DNA of 64,000 nt from CATOSP01 sp034422355. Lineage in GTDB: Bacteria > Chloroflexota > Dehalococcoidia > Lucifugimonadales > UBA3495. The notes below the pieces were generated by a model, which made no database searches, was not told the DNA's origin, and worked only from the letters and a program-made list of their open reading frames with translations. Made by a program: the position numbers and the translations under genes. The DNA lies in contig DAOUJS010000066.1 of the NCBI GenBank assembly GCA_034422355.1, positions 19,358 to 83,357 of the forward strand, read 5' to 3'. How positions within the stretch are numbered: position 1 is the first letter of the stretch; each line of letters opens with the position of its first letter. This document shows, piece after piece, positions 35,639 to 43,598 of this stretch.

Positions 35639-36214
35639 CTAGATCCTTTCCACTTGCAAGAAGTCCAGTTCCACGGGGGTCTCCCGGCCAAAGAAGGAGA
35701 CCAGCACTCGGACCTTCCCCTTGGCGTCGTCGACGTCGCTGACGGCGCCAATAAAGTCCACAAATGGGCCTTCGGTTATCCGGACAGTCTCGCCGGTGGC
35801 CAGTCCTATCCTGATACGGGCCGGCCCGGCTTCCACCTGGCGGAGAATGTCCTGAATCTGCCTGTCCTCGAGCGGCACAGGCTTCGGTCGGCTGTCCGAC
35901 TCGTCCTCGCTGGAGACGAATCCGGTTACCCCCGGCGTATTGCGCACGGCATACCAGCTTTCGTCGTCCATAGTCATCTCGACCAGGATGTAGCCGGGGA
36001 ACAGCTTGCGCTTCTCGGACCGGCGCTTTCCGTCCTTGAAGATCACTTCGTCTTCAGTGGGCACCAGCACCTGGAAGATCCGGTCCTGCATGTCAAGGCT
36101 CTGGACGCGCAGGTCGAGATTGCGCTTGACCAGGTCTTCCTGTCCCGAATAGGTGTGTACGATATACCAGCGGCGGGACTCGTCCTCGATCTCCAACTGT
36201 CGTTCAATAGTCAT
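35639..36214 (-). CDS. nusG: Transcription termination/antitermination factor NusG
   Basis: A 191-residue NusG with the NGN domain (RRWYIVHTYSGQEDLVKRNL; FPGYILVEMTMDDESWYAVRNTPGVTGFV) and a C-terminal KOW domain (GETVRITEGPFVDFIGAVSD). It binds RNA polymerase and couples it to ribosomes or Rho. ATG 36214 has AAGGA upstream; the open frame runs on to 36331 but would overlap secE. Confidence 0.97.
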   Translation of the reverse strand: MTIERQLEIEDESRRWYIVHTYSGQEDLVKRNLDLRVQSLDMQDRIFQVLVPTEDEVIFKDGKRRSEKRKLFPGYILVEMTMDDESWYAVRNTPGVTGFVSSEDESDSRPKPVPLEDRQIQDILRQVEAGPARIRIGLATGETVRITEGPFVDFIGAVSDVDDAKGKVRVLVSFFGRETPVELDFLQVERI

Positions 36215-36281
36215 AGTCGTCCTTCCCAAACCCTGGGCTTCGGCCCTCCGCGGAGAGTGCTGCCCGAGGCGTCCGGGATGT

Positions 36282-36518
36282 TTAGAGCACGAAACGGCTG
36301 AAGGTCTGGCTGAACAACTGGTCCAGGCCACCCAGGAAGAAGGCGGCGACCACTGACAGAGCGATGACCACCATAGTCAATCGCGCTGTCTCCTCCCGGC
36401 TGGGCCAGACCGCCTTGCTCAACTCAGAAACCGTTTCCTGCAAAAACGAGATTGGGCCGACCCGCCCCGTGACCCTGGGCGCCGCAGGCCGGGACCCGCG
36501 GGTTGAAACCCTGGCCAT
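36282..36518 (-). CDS. secE: Preprotein translocase subunit SecE
   Basis: A 78-residue SecE: Arg-rich N-terminus, the amphipathic SecE helix FLQETVSELSKAVWPSREE, then one membrane helix (about 48-70, VVIALSVVAAFFLGGLDQLF). Clamps SecY in the membrane. Five bp separate it from rpmG, and nusG follows. Confidence 0.96.
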   Translation of the reverse strand: MARVSTRGSRPAAPRVTGRVGPISFLQETVSELSKAVWPSREETARLTMVVIALSVVAAFFLGGLDQLFSQTFSRFVL

Positions 36519-36522
36519 AGCG

Positions 36523-36693
36523 CTACCTCACCTCGCGGTGAGTCTTGTGGCCCCGGCAGCGCGGGCAATACTTGCGCAGTTCGATCCGCTGGGGATCGTT
36601 GCGCCGGTTCTTCACGCTGGTGTAGTTGCGCTCGCGGCAGTCGCCGCACTGCATGGTGATGATCTGACGGATGTCCGCTGTCTTTCTTGCCAT
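36523..36693 (-). CDS. rpmG: 50S ribosomal protein L33 (zinc-binding form)
   Basis: A 56-codon gene starting at ATG 36693 (MARKTADIRQIITMQCGDC) and ending at the TAG at 36523-36525. It has two C-x2-C pairs (C-G-D-C and C-P-R-C), the zinc-binding form of L33, and the usual NYTSVKNRRNDPQRIELRKY. It lies between tuf (3 bp upstream) and secE (5 bp downstream), a standard position. Confidence 0.95.
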   Translation of the reverse strand: MARKTADIRQIITMQCGDCRERNYTSVKNRRNDPQRIELRKYCPRCRGHKTHREVR

Positions 36694-36696
36694 CTT

Positions 36697-37881
36697 CTAA
36701 TCCAACACTTTGGTGATTACGCCAGAACCGACGGTCCGCCCGCCTTCCCGGATTGCGAAGCGCATCTGCTCCTCGATAGGGACAGGAGTGATCAGCGAGA
36801 TAGTCATGGTCACGTTGTCTCCGGGCATGACCATTTCCACGCCATCGGGCAGGACCACTTCCCCGGTGATGTCGCTGGTACGGATGTAAAACTGGGGCTT
36901 GTACCCGGTGAAGAAGGGGGTGTGCCGCCCGCCCTCCTCCCGGCTCAACACGTAGACCTCAGCCTCTGCACGGGTGTAGGGGCGCATGGACCCCGGCTTC
37001 ACCAGCACCTGGCCGCGCTCCACTTCGTCCCGGTCCACGCCGCGCAGCAGGACGCCGACCGCGTCCCCGGCTTCGGTTATGTCCAGAGTCTTGTGGAACA
37101 TCTCCAGGCCGGTGGCCACCGTCTCGCGGACGTCGCCGAACCGGATGATCTCAACAGGCTCGCCCTGCTTTAGCTGGCCGCGCTCGACGCGGCCGGTCAC
37201 AACCGTGCCCCTGCCCTTGATTCCGAAAACGTCCTCGATGGGCATCAGGAACGGTCGGTCTGTGATCCTCTGGGGCACGGGGATGTAGTCGTCGAGGGCG
37301 CTCATCAATTCCATGACGCTCTCTTCGTACTCGTCCTCACCCTCTAGGGCCTTGAGGCCGCTGACCCGGACGATGGGAGTGTCATCCCCGGGGAAGCCGT
37401 AGGCATTCAGGAGGTCGCGGACCTCCAGTTCCACCAGCTCCAGCAGCTCTTCATCGTCCATCATGTCCACCTTGTTCAAGGCCACCACGATCCGGGGGAC
37501 CTCCACTTGGCGGGCCAACAGGATGTGCTCCCGGGTCTGGGGCATGGGGCCGTCGGGAGCGCTGACCACGAGGATTGCGCCATCCATCTGGGCGGCGCCG
37601 GTAATCATGTTCTTGATGTAGTCGGCGTGACCGGGGCAGTCCACGTGGGCATAGTGGCGAGTTTCCGTCTCATACTCCACGTGGGCGATGGCGATGGTGA
37701 GACCGCGGGTCTTCTCTTCAGGAGCGTTGTCGATGCTCTCCAGGGAACGCATCTCAGACAGCCCCCTCTTGGCCAGCACATTGGTAATGGCTGCGGTCAG
37801 GGTCGTCTTGCCATGGTCCACGTGGCCGATGGTTCCCACGTTGACGTGGGGTTTGGACCGGTCGAATCGCTGCTTGGCCAT
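36697..37881 (-). CDS. tuf: Elongation factor Tu
   Basis: A 394-residue EF-Tu that delivers aminoacyl-tRNA to the ribosome. Visible G motifs: GHVDHGKT (G1), DCPGHADY (G3), ALNKVDM (G4). The effector loop reads EEKTRGLTI instead of the common EEKxRGITI. Domains 2 and 3 are complete, ending GSGVITKVLD. It has AGGAGAAG upstream and follows three tRNA genes, the tufB-type arrangement seen in many bacteria. Confidence 0.98.
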   Translation of the reverse strand: MAKQRFDRSKPHVNVGTIGHVDHGKTTLTAAITNVLAKRGLSEMRSLESIDNAPEEKTRGLTIAIAHVEYETETRHYAHVDCPGHADYIKNMITGAAQMDGAILVVSAPDGPMPQTREHILLARQVEVPRIVVALNKVDMMDDEELLELVELEVRDLLNAYGFPGDDTPIVRVSGLKALEGEDEYEESVMELMSALDDYIPVPQRITDRPFLMPIEDVFGIKGRGTVVTGRVERGQLKQGEPVEIIRFGDVRETVATGLEMFHKTLDITEAGDAVGVLLRGVDRDEVERGQVLVKPGSMRPYTRAEAEVYVLSREEGGRHTPFFTGYKPQFYIRTSDITGEVVLPDGVEMVMPGDNVTMTISLITPVPIEEQMRFAIREGGRTVGSGVITKVLD

Positions 37882-37931
37882 CTTGGGTTTCTTCTCCTTA
37901 GATTTGTACTGGAACCCGGACCTGGTTTGGA

Positions 37932-38006
37932 TGGAGCCCAGAGGCGGGATTGAACCGCCGACCCCGTTCTTACCAAGAACGTGCTCTACCGCTGAGCTAT
38001 CTGGGC
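37932..38006 (-). tRNA. tRNA-Thr (GGU)
   Basis: A cloverleaf on the minus strand: acceptor GCCCAGA/TCTGGGC, D stem GCTC/GAGC, anticodon stem CGTTC/GAACG with loop TTGGTAA (anticodon GGT) and T arm with TTCAATC. The 3' CCA is encoded (37932-37934), with discriminator U. Confidence 0.95.
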
Positions 38007-38049
38007 CTGTTCGCGCTTGGGTCCCTTTGCCTGGTCCTGATTTTATATA

Positions 38050-38137
38050 TGGTGGAGGGGGCAGGATTCGAACCTGCGAAGCCCTTCCGGACGCCAGATT
38101 TACAGTCTGGTGGCTTTAACCACTCACCCACCCCTCC
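38050..38137 (-). tRNA. tRNA-Tyr (GUA)
   Basis: Class II tRNA of 88 bases with the long variable arm of tRNA-Tyr: acceptor GGAGGGG/CCCCTCC, anticodon loop CTGTAAA (anticodon GTA), T loop TTCGAAT. The 3' CCA is encoded (38050-38052). It lies between the two threonine tRNAs. Confidence 0.96.
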
Positions 38138-38199
38138 ATTTTGACCTGGGTCTCGGCCCTCCGCCACGTTTGGCGGGGCCGTTCTCCTATCCTCTGGAG

Positions 38200-38271
38200 A
38201 GCCCCAGAGGGGATTCGAACCCCTAACCTGTCGATTACAAGTCGACTGCGCTACCGTTGCGCCACCGGGGC
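38200..38271 (-). tRNA. tRNA-Thr (UGU)
   Basis: Acceptor GCCCCGG/CTGGGGC, anticodon stem GTCGA/TCGAC with loop CTTGTAA (anticodon TGT), T loop TTCGAAT. The 3' CCA is not encoded directly after the discriminator U. It is the first gene of the tRNA-tuf transcript. Confidence 0.95.
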
Positions 38272-38353
38272 GGAAATAACCCTGGTCGGCAGGCATACTT
38301 CAAGATGGTCCCCTTGCTGAGACCATCTCTCTGGATGCGCCTGCGTCCTTGAA

Positions 38354-38382
38354 ATTATAGAGACTAAGGAAAGTGAAGTCAA
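38354..38382 (-). promoter_or_regulatory. Near-consensus promoter of the tRNA-tuf operon
   Basis: Read on the minus strand: TTGACT (38377-38382), 17-base spacer, perfect TATAAT (38354-38359). It lies about 80 bases upstream of tRNA-Thr(UGU) and is the strongest promoter in the window. Confidence 0.8.
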
Positions 38383-38786
38383 TCGCAGCCTGGTGGCCGG
38401 ACAGGGCTTTTCAAAGCCACACTTGGTGCGCAGGCCCCTCGCCCGCACCCAACCAACTGGCATTCCCTCAAAGCCCGTTCCCGTGAAAACGGAGAGGGGA
38501 ACGGGAATCCGCATTCCCAACTTCGAGTCTGCACTCAAATACCAGAGCGGACGGCAAGAGCTGAATAACCTTGCGGTCGTCCTCCCATATTTGCGCAGGG
38601 ATTGACAGCGTAGCGATGTATATGCCATATTCGCCGCTAATATTCAATATGACGTATGTCATCAACGTTGAGAACACGATAAATGCTTAAAATCGTCAGA
38701 TATGTGGACGTTTGAGTTAGCAAGTTGGTTCTCATGAATCGTTGACATGTAGACGAAATCAACAACTATATGTTCGGAGGTATTCC
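38383..38786. other. Intergenic region with inverted repeats before the ABC importer
   Basis: No gene is apparent in these 400 bases. They contain a 9-bp inverted repeat with a 14-base loop (38474-38505, CCCGTTCCC and GGGAACGGG), a TTGACA at 38603-38608 followed by AT-rich sequence, and a 14-bp palindrome ATGACGTATGTCAT (38649-38662) that could be an operator for the importer genes. Confidence 0.5.
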
Positions 38787-40649
38787 GTGACTCGATTGAA
38801 ATGGTTGCTACTCCCGTCAATAATCGCACTGGTCTTTGTGCTGGCCTGCGGAGGCGCCGCTGAAGCGCCGCCGGCGGCGCCGACAACTGCCGCAATGTCC
38901 GAGGCAGCGCCAACCAAGGCGATGGAAGCCGCCCCCGCGACTACTGCGGCTATGGCTGCCCCGACACAGGCGCCCGAGGCGACCCAGACCGCCGAGGAAC
39001 TGAAGGTCCCGTTTACCGTGGTGCCCCAGGCCCAGCCAACCGCGGCCCCGGAAGCCATGTCGGACAGGCCGCCGATAGTGCCGCCCAGGGCCCAACGCTC
39101 CGAAGCCCAATACGGCGGCACCATGAAGATCGGCTACTTCCGCAAGGCCGCGAACATGGACGGCATCAGGAGCAGCGGCAGCTTCGACCGGATATACCTT
39201 CATCTTTCCAACGAGTACATGATAACCCTGGACCGGGAAGCCAAGTACGACCCCAAGGAGTCGCTGGCCTACGCCTTCGAGATACTGGATGACGGGCTTC
39301 GCGTCCGCTTCCACATCCGAGAGGGAATCCAGTTCCATCGCGGCGCGGGCGAGCTGAAAGCCAATGACGTGGCCTTCAGCCTGAACCGTGTCCGCGACCC
39401 GGACTCCGGCGAGGGCGGTCAGAAGTTCTGGGCCGGAGTGAAGAATGCCCAAGCGGTGGACGACTACACGATGGACCTGCATCTGCACCAGTTCGACGGT
39501 CTCATCATTGCCAAGCACCTCTTCACCTACACCGACTACATCCACTCCGAAAGCTACTGGAACCAGGTGGGCGCCGACGAGCACGTCAGCCTGCCCGCTG
39601 CCACCGGCCCCTTCGTGGTCGATTCGTGGGACCCCGGAGTCGGGATCAACCTGAGCAAGCACCAGGACTACTGGAAGGAAGGTCGCCCCTACGCCGACGC
39701 TGCGGAGATGCGGGTCATCACCGAGACCCGGACCCGCCTGGCAGCCCTCCAGACCGGCGCATTGAACGTGGCCTGGCTCCAGGCCGAGATGGTCCCGGCA
39801 GCCAAGGACGACCCCGACATTCGGGTATGGTCCAGGCCGGGAGTAGGCTGGGACGGCTGGTACTGGTCCACCGGGCTTCCCCCTTACGACGACATCCGCA
39901 TCAGGACGGCCCAGATCAAGGCCGTTGATCGCAAGGCTGTCAACAACTCCATCTACCTTAACACCATGAATAACCACAACGCCTTTGCCTACGATCCCGC
40001 CTCCTCGCCCTTCGGGGTAGACCTCACCGACCTCTGGGAAGGCAAGATGAAGTACGATCCCCCGGCGGCCAGGGCGTTGGTGGAAGAATACGCCGCTGAG
40101 AAGGGCCTCTCCCTGCCTCTGACCATCAAGGGCGTCTGCGAGAGAAGGCCCGACCGGCAGCAGTATTGCGAGTTCCTGCAGGCCGCCTGGGCTGAAGTAG
40201 GGCTGAAGTTCGAGTTCGACATCGTGCCCGCCGCCGCCGACCGGGGCCGCGTGATGCTGGAGTGTCAGACCCATGTCACCCAGACTGGCTCCACCATGAA
40301 TCCTCTCGGCACGTCGCTGGAGGCTCTGGCATCCTGGCACACCAACAACTTCGCCGCGAACACATGCAAAGACAAGGGACATGGCCACGGACCCGAAAAC
40401 CAGGCCATCCAGGACGCTCTGGACGCCGAGTTCCTGAAGGCCCAGGCCACTACCGACCCGGACGAGCAGGCCGAAGCCTACAAAAACGCCCAGAGAATCG
40501 CGTTGGAAAACGCCTGGATTTACAACCCGTCCATGCACAGGGTCAACTATATGGGCTGCCATATCCCCACCACCGGCGGATGTGACGAGAATCCTTTCTG
40601 GGCCCACGGCTTTTGGCACAGCCAGGACTTCTGGGTGAAACAGAACTAG
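38787..40649 (+). CDS. ABC-transporter substrate-binding lipoprotein (SBP_bac_5)
   Basis: A 620-residue exported protein. The N-terminus is a lipoprotein signal: basic start, hydrophobic core (WLLLPSIIALVFV) and lipobox V-L-A-C. A 70-residue Ala/Pro/Thr-rich linker precedes the peptide/nickel-type binding domain (YDPKESLAYAFEILDDGLRVRF, REGIQFHRGAGELKANDVAFSLNRV). It delivers a solute, probably a peptide, to the two permeases downstream. The GTG at 38787 has GGAGGT upstream; the frame is open to 38742. Confidence 0.9.
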   Translation: MTRLKWLLLPSIIALVFVLACGGAAEAPPAAPTTAAMSEAAPTKAMEAAPATTAAMAAPTQAPEATQTAEELKVPFTVVPQAQPTAAPEAMSDRPPIVPPRAQRSEAQYGGTMKIGYFRKAANMDGIRSSGSFDRIYLHLSNEYMITLDREAKYDPKESLAYAFEILDDGLRVRFHIREGIQFHRGAGELKANDVAFSLNRVRDPDSGEGGQKFWAGVKNAQAVDDYTMDLHLHQFDGLIIAKHLFTYTDYIHSESYWNQVGADEHVSLPAATGPFVVDSWDPGVGINLSKHQDYWKEGRPYADAAEMRVITETRTRLAALQTGALNVAWLQAEMVPAAKDDPDIRVWSRPGVGWDGWYWSTGLPPYDDIRIRTAQIKAVDRKAVNNSIYLNTMNNHNAFAYDPASSPFGVDLTDLWEGKMKYDPPAARALVEEYAAEKGLSLPLTIKGVCERRPDRQQYCEFLQAAWAEVGLKFEFDIVPAAADRGRVMLECQTHVTQTGSTMNPLGTSLEALASWHTNNFAANTCKDKGHGHGPENQAIQDALDAEFLKAQATTDPDEQAEAYKNAQRIALENAWIYNPSMHRVNYMGCHIPTTGGCDENPFWAHGFWHSQDFWVKQN

Positions 40650-40689
40650 AGAAACCATCCCGGAAGTGTGATAGACCCGGCTCGATAAC

Positions 40690-40729
40690 CGCCGTCGCCA
40701 ACCCCCACAGGCGGACAGGGGCGACGGCG
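40690..40729 (+). other. Stem-loop between binding-protein and permease genes
   Basis: A perfect 10-bp inverted repeat (40690-40699 and 40720-40729, CGCCGTCGCC/GGCGACGGCG) with a 20-base loop lies 40 bases after the lipoprotein stop. There is no T-run, so it may protect the upstream mRNA or lower permease expression rather than fully terminate. Confidence 0.65.
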
Positions 40730-40842
40730 TCATCATCCGGTAGACGAACTACCAGCGCCGCACAAGTCTCGGGGGACGGATCCAAGATGTGCGCACCGGC
40801 CCCCCACCAGGTATGGGGCGACGTTCTCAGAGGGATTCAGAT

Positions 40843-41805
40843 ATGAAAACATACCTGGTCCGGCGTACCCTAAACTTGATCCCGACGTTGATCATCGTGA
40901 GCATGATAGTGTTTGCGATGATCCGCATTCTGCCCGGCGACCCGGTATATACCTTGGCGGCCACCGAAGAGTCCGAGGGTACCGAGATCGACCCGGAACT
41001 GTACGCCCGGCTCCTGGAAGAGTACGACTTGGACAAGCCAATCGTCGTCCAGTACGGGCTGTGGGTATGGGGAGTATTCCAGGGTGACTGGGGTTCCTCT
41101 CTATTCAGCCGCCAGGCCGTCCTGCCTCAGATCCTGCCGCGCCTGGGCTTCACCCTGCAACTGGCGTTTCTCTCCTGGATTTTCGGAATCTTGATGGGCG
41201 TATCCCTTGGCATTGTCTCCGCTCTCAAGCGCAACACGACCCCGGACATTGCCGCGACTACATTCGCCATGATGGGGGTAGCTCTGCCCAACTTCTGGCT
41301 TGGACTGGTGCTGATCGTCGTGTTCGGCGTCTGGCTGGGCTGGCTCCCCATCTTCGGCTACGTCAGCATAGTGGATGACCCCTGGGGGTGGTTCCTGCGG
41401 ATGGTCATGCCCGTGATAACCCTCGGCACCGCGCTGTCCGCTACCCTCATGCGCCAGACCCGCTCCGCCATGCTTGAGGTGCTGGAAGAAGACTACATCC
41501 GCACCGCTCGCTCCAAGGGTCTCCAGGAGCGGAGCGTCATTGGAGTTCATGCGCTCAAGAACGCGCTGCTCCCTGTGGTGACCGTCACCAGTTTGCAGCT
41601 TGGCGGCTTGATCGGGGGCACGCTCATCACCGAGTCTGTATTCGCCCTCCCCGGTGTGGGCAAGTTCATCCTTGATGCGATCATTGAGCAGGACTACCAG
41701 GTCTTTCAGATGGGTATGCTGGTCATAGTCCTGGGGGTAGTATTCGCCAACTTCCTGGCGGACATTTTGTATGCGTACTTGGACCCCAGAATACGGTACG
41801 AATAG
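40843..41805 (+). CDS. ABC-transporter permease (DppB type)
   Basis: A 320-residue inner-membrane protein of the peptide/nickel permease family. The N-terminal helix (LNLIPTLIIVSMIVFAMI) is followed by RILPGDP; the EAA loop is IRTARSKGLQERSVIGVHALKNALLP. Five further helices are visible. ATG 40843 follows GAGGG. It pairs with the DppC-type permease downstream. No ATP-binding subunits are in this locus. Confidence 0.93.
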   Translation: MKTYLVRRTLNLIPTLIIVSMIVFAMIRILPGDPVYTLAATEESEGTEIDPELYARLLEEYDLDKPIVVQYGLWVWGVFQGDWGSSLFSRQAVLPQILPRLGFTLQLAFLSWIFGILMGVSLGIVSALKRNTTPDIAATTFAMMGVALPNFWLGLVLIVVFGVWLGWLPIFGYVSIVDDPWGWFLRMVMPVITLGTALSATLMRQTRSAMLEVLEEDYIRTARSKGLQERSVIGVHALKNALLPVVTVTSLQLGGLIGGTLITESVFALPGVGKFILDAIIEQDYQVFQMGMLVIVLGVVFANFLADILYAYLDPRIRYE

Positions 41806-41824
41806 CAGTCCCCGCCCTAACACC

Positions 41825-41855
41825 GTCATTCCCGCTTTCGCGGGAATCCACGATG
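41825..41855. repeat. REP-like palindromic intergenic repeat, copy 1
   Basis: ATTCCCGCTTTCGCGGGAAT forms a perfect hairpin, flanked by GTC and CCACG. A second, slightly divergent copy lies at 43464-43490. Confidence 0.75.
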
Positions 41856-41907
41856 CCCTGCGGATGGTGGGACTTGTAGACACTCCCCGGTTGGCAGGAG
41901 GATGCAA

Positions 41908-42804
41908 GTGGAGGACATAACCCTACGCCAGAGCGGCGGCCTGCGGGAAGCGGCCAGGGAGTGGGGGCCCGTGGTCGTCCTGCGGGAGATGCTGCGGCTC
42001 CGCCTGGCCAAGTTCGCGCTGACAATAATCGCCATCACCGTTATTGCGGCGGTCTTCTCGCCCCTGCTGGCCCGCCACGACCCGGAAAAGATGGACCCCA
42101 TGAACAACCTGTCTGCTCCCACCGGCAAATTCTGGATTGGGTCCGACCGCTTGGGCCGCGACCAGTTGAGCAGGCTGATCTACGGGGCGCGAATCTCCCT
42201 GATTATCGGGGTTGGCAGCGTAGCCCTCTCCGTGGTTGCTGGCGTGGCCATAGGCACTGTTGCGGGCTTCTTCGGACGCTGGTGGGACGAAGTGCTGATG
42301 CGGTTCGTGGACGGCCTGGCGTCCATACCGGGGTTATTGCTGGCCCTGGGTTTGGTGGCCGTCACCGGCGGCGCGGTTCTCAATGTGGTGCTGGCTATTG
42401 CCATCACCGCGACCCCGGCCAAGGCTCGTCTCATTCGTGCCCAGGTGTTGTCAATCAAGGAACGTGACTATGTGATGGCCGCACGGTCCATCGGCGCGCC
42501 AAACTCGCGCATGATACTGCTCCACATCCTCCCTAATTCCTTCGCTCCCATCATAGTGGCGGCCACATTGAGTCTGGGAGTTGCTATAATCGCCGAGGCG
42601 TCCTTGAGTTTCCTGGGCGTGGGTGTCAAACCCCCAACGCCCACCTGGGGAGGGATGTTGCGCCACGCCTTCGAGACCGTCGAGCGCGCCCCCTGGCTGA
42701 CCTTCACCCCCGGGGCCGCGATTTTCCTGCTGGTGCTGGCCTTCAACTTCGCCGGCGACGCGCTTCGGGACGTCCTCGACCCCAGGCTGCGCAACACTCG
42801 ATAG
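41908..42804 (+). CDS. ABC-transporter permease (DppC type)
   Basis: About 298 residues, with an N-terminal helix (FALTIIAITVIAAVFSPLLA), the DppC-type WIGSDRLGRDQLSRLIYGAR segment and the EAA loop (YVMAARSIGAPNSRMILLHILPN). GTG 41908 is preferred because the GGAGG box touches the ATG at 41902 and lies the correct distance from the GTG. It completes the permease pair. Confidence 0.92.
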   Translation: MEDITLRQSGGLREAAREWGPVVVLREMLRLRLAKFALTIIAITVIAAVFSPLLARHDPEKMDPMNNLSAPTGKFWIGSDRLGRDQLSRLIYGARISLIIGVGSVALSVVAGVAIGTVAGFFGRWWDEVLMRFVDGLASIPGLLLALGLVAVTGGAVLNVVLAIAITATPAKARLIRAQVLSIKERDYVMAARSIGAPNSRMILLHILPNSFAPIIVAATLSLGVAIIAEASLSFLGVGVKPPTPTWGGMLRHAFETVERAPWLTFTPGAAIFLLVLAFNFAGDALRDVLDPRLRNTR

Positions 42805-42820
42805 GGAGACCTCTCGCACT

Positions 42821-43315
42821 GTGAAGATCGTCCTCCGGCTGCTTCTGGGTATAGTCCTGGGCACGGTGCTGGCAGTCGGAGGCTACTTCGTCGGCTGGTA
42901 TACCGCCTTCTCCGTACCCGCCGGTTCGCCCCGAATGCTGTTGCTGGTCCTCCCCGCCGGTATAGGCGGCGGCGTGGGCAGCTTCCTCGGCTGGTGGCTG
43001 GACCTGGACGGCGACTCGGACCGGAGCAAGCTCTTGACCGTGGCTGTCCTGGCCCTGGCAATCGCCTTCGCCGTCGGGGGTGCCTGGGGCGGCTACGTGT
43101 ACGGCGAGTCAGTCGAGGGAACGAGGGTCTGGCGACACCCCACCACTCAGGCCATTCTCAACGGCACGGTAATCGCCAGCAATGGCGCGCTCCTCATTTG
43201 GCACATCGGCGCAAGGCTGCTGCACCGCCCTCCGGCGCGTGAGCCGGAACCATCTGTCATGCAGTCCTTCAGGCCTTCCCAGCCGGGGTCCCGGAACACT
43301 GAGAACACGGACTGA
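42821..43315 (+). CDS. Four-helix membrane protein of unknown function
   Basis: A 164-residue protein with four hydrophobic segments (about 5-27, 40-58, 72-92, 110-130), glycine-rich, with charged loops. It begins with GTG 17 bp after the second permease gene and could be transcribed with the transporter. I do not recognise a family. The C-terminal tail is polar and Pro-rich. Confidence 0.65.
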   Translation: MKIVLRLLLGIVLGTVLAVGGYFVGWYTAFSVPAGSPRMLLLVLPAGIGGGVGSFLGWWLDLDGDSDRSKLLTVAVLALAIAFAVGGAWGGYVYGESVEGTRVWRHPTTQAILNGTVIASNGALLIWHIGARLLHRPPAREPEPSVMQSFRPSQPGSRNTENTD

Positions 43316-43463
43316 CATGCACCGGTAATCGGCAGCGCTATCGTCGCCATCACCCGAAAGCCGATGTCCTGGTGCAGTCTCCTGGACAATGTGCTGGAAA
43401 GACACCACCCTCACGCATCGCCCAAATTGCAACCTGCCTGATTTCATTCCCGCATCCAACCCT

Positions 43464-43490
43464 CATTCCCGCTTTCGCGGTAATCCACCT
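43464..43490. repeat. REP-like palindromic intergenic repeat, copy 2
   Basis: TCATTCCCGCTTTCGCGGTAAT, matching copy 1 with one change in the right arm, lies upstream of the FAD-oxidase gene. Intergenic palindromes of this kind are dispersed in many genomes. Confidence 0.65.
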
Positions 43491-43598
43491 CCCGCCGTCG
43501 AATGACTGGACTACTCGGGCCGGAACGCTTCCTTGCGAATGCCCGTTGATGCTACATTGGTTGGGGAACCGCTGCATTACCCCGCCTCAAGGGAAACT

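Noticed and set aside
38817..40736. 639-codon open frame opposite the ABC binding lipoprotein
   Set aside because: The plus strand has a signal peptide, a lipobox and SBP motifs; the minus frame has none.
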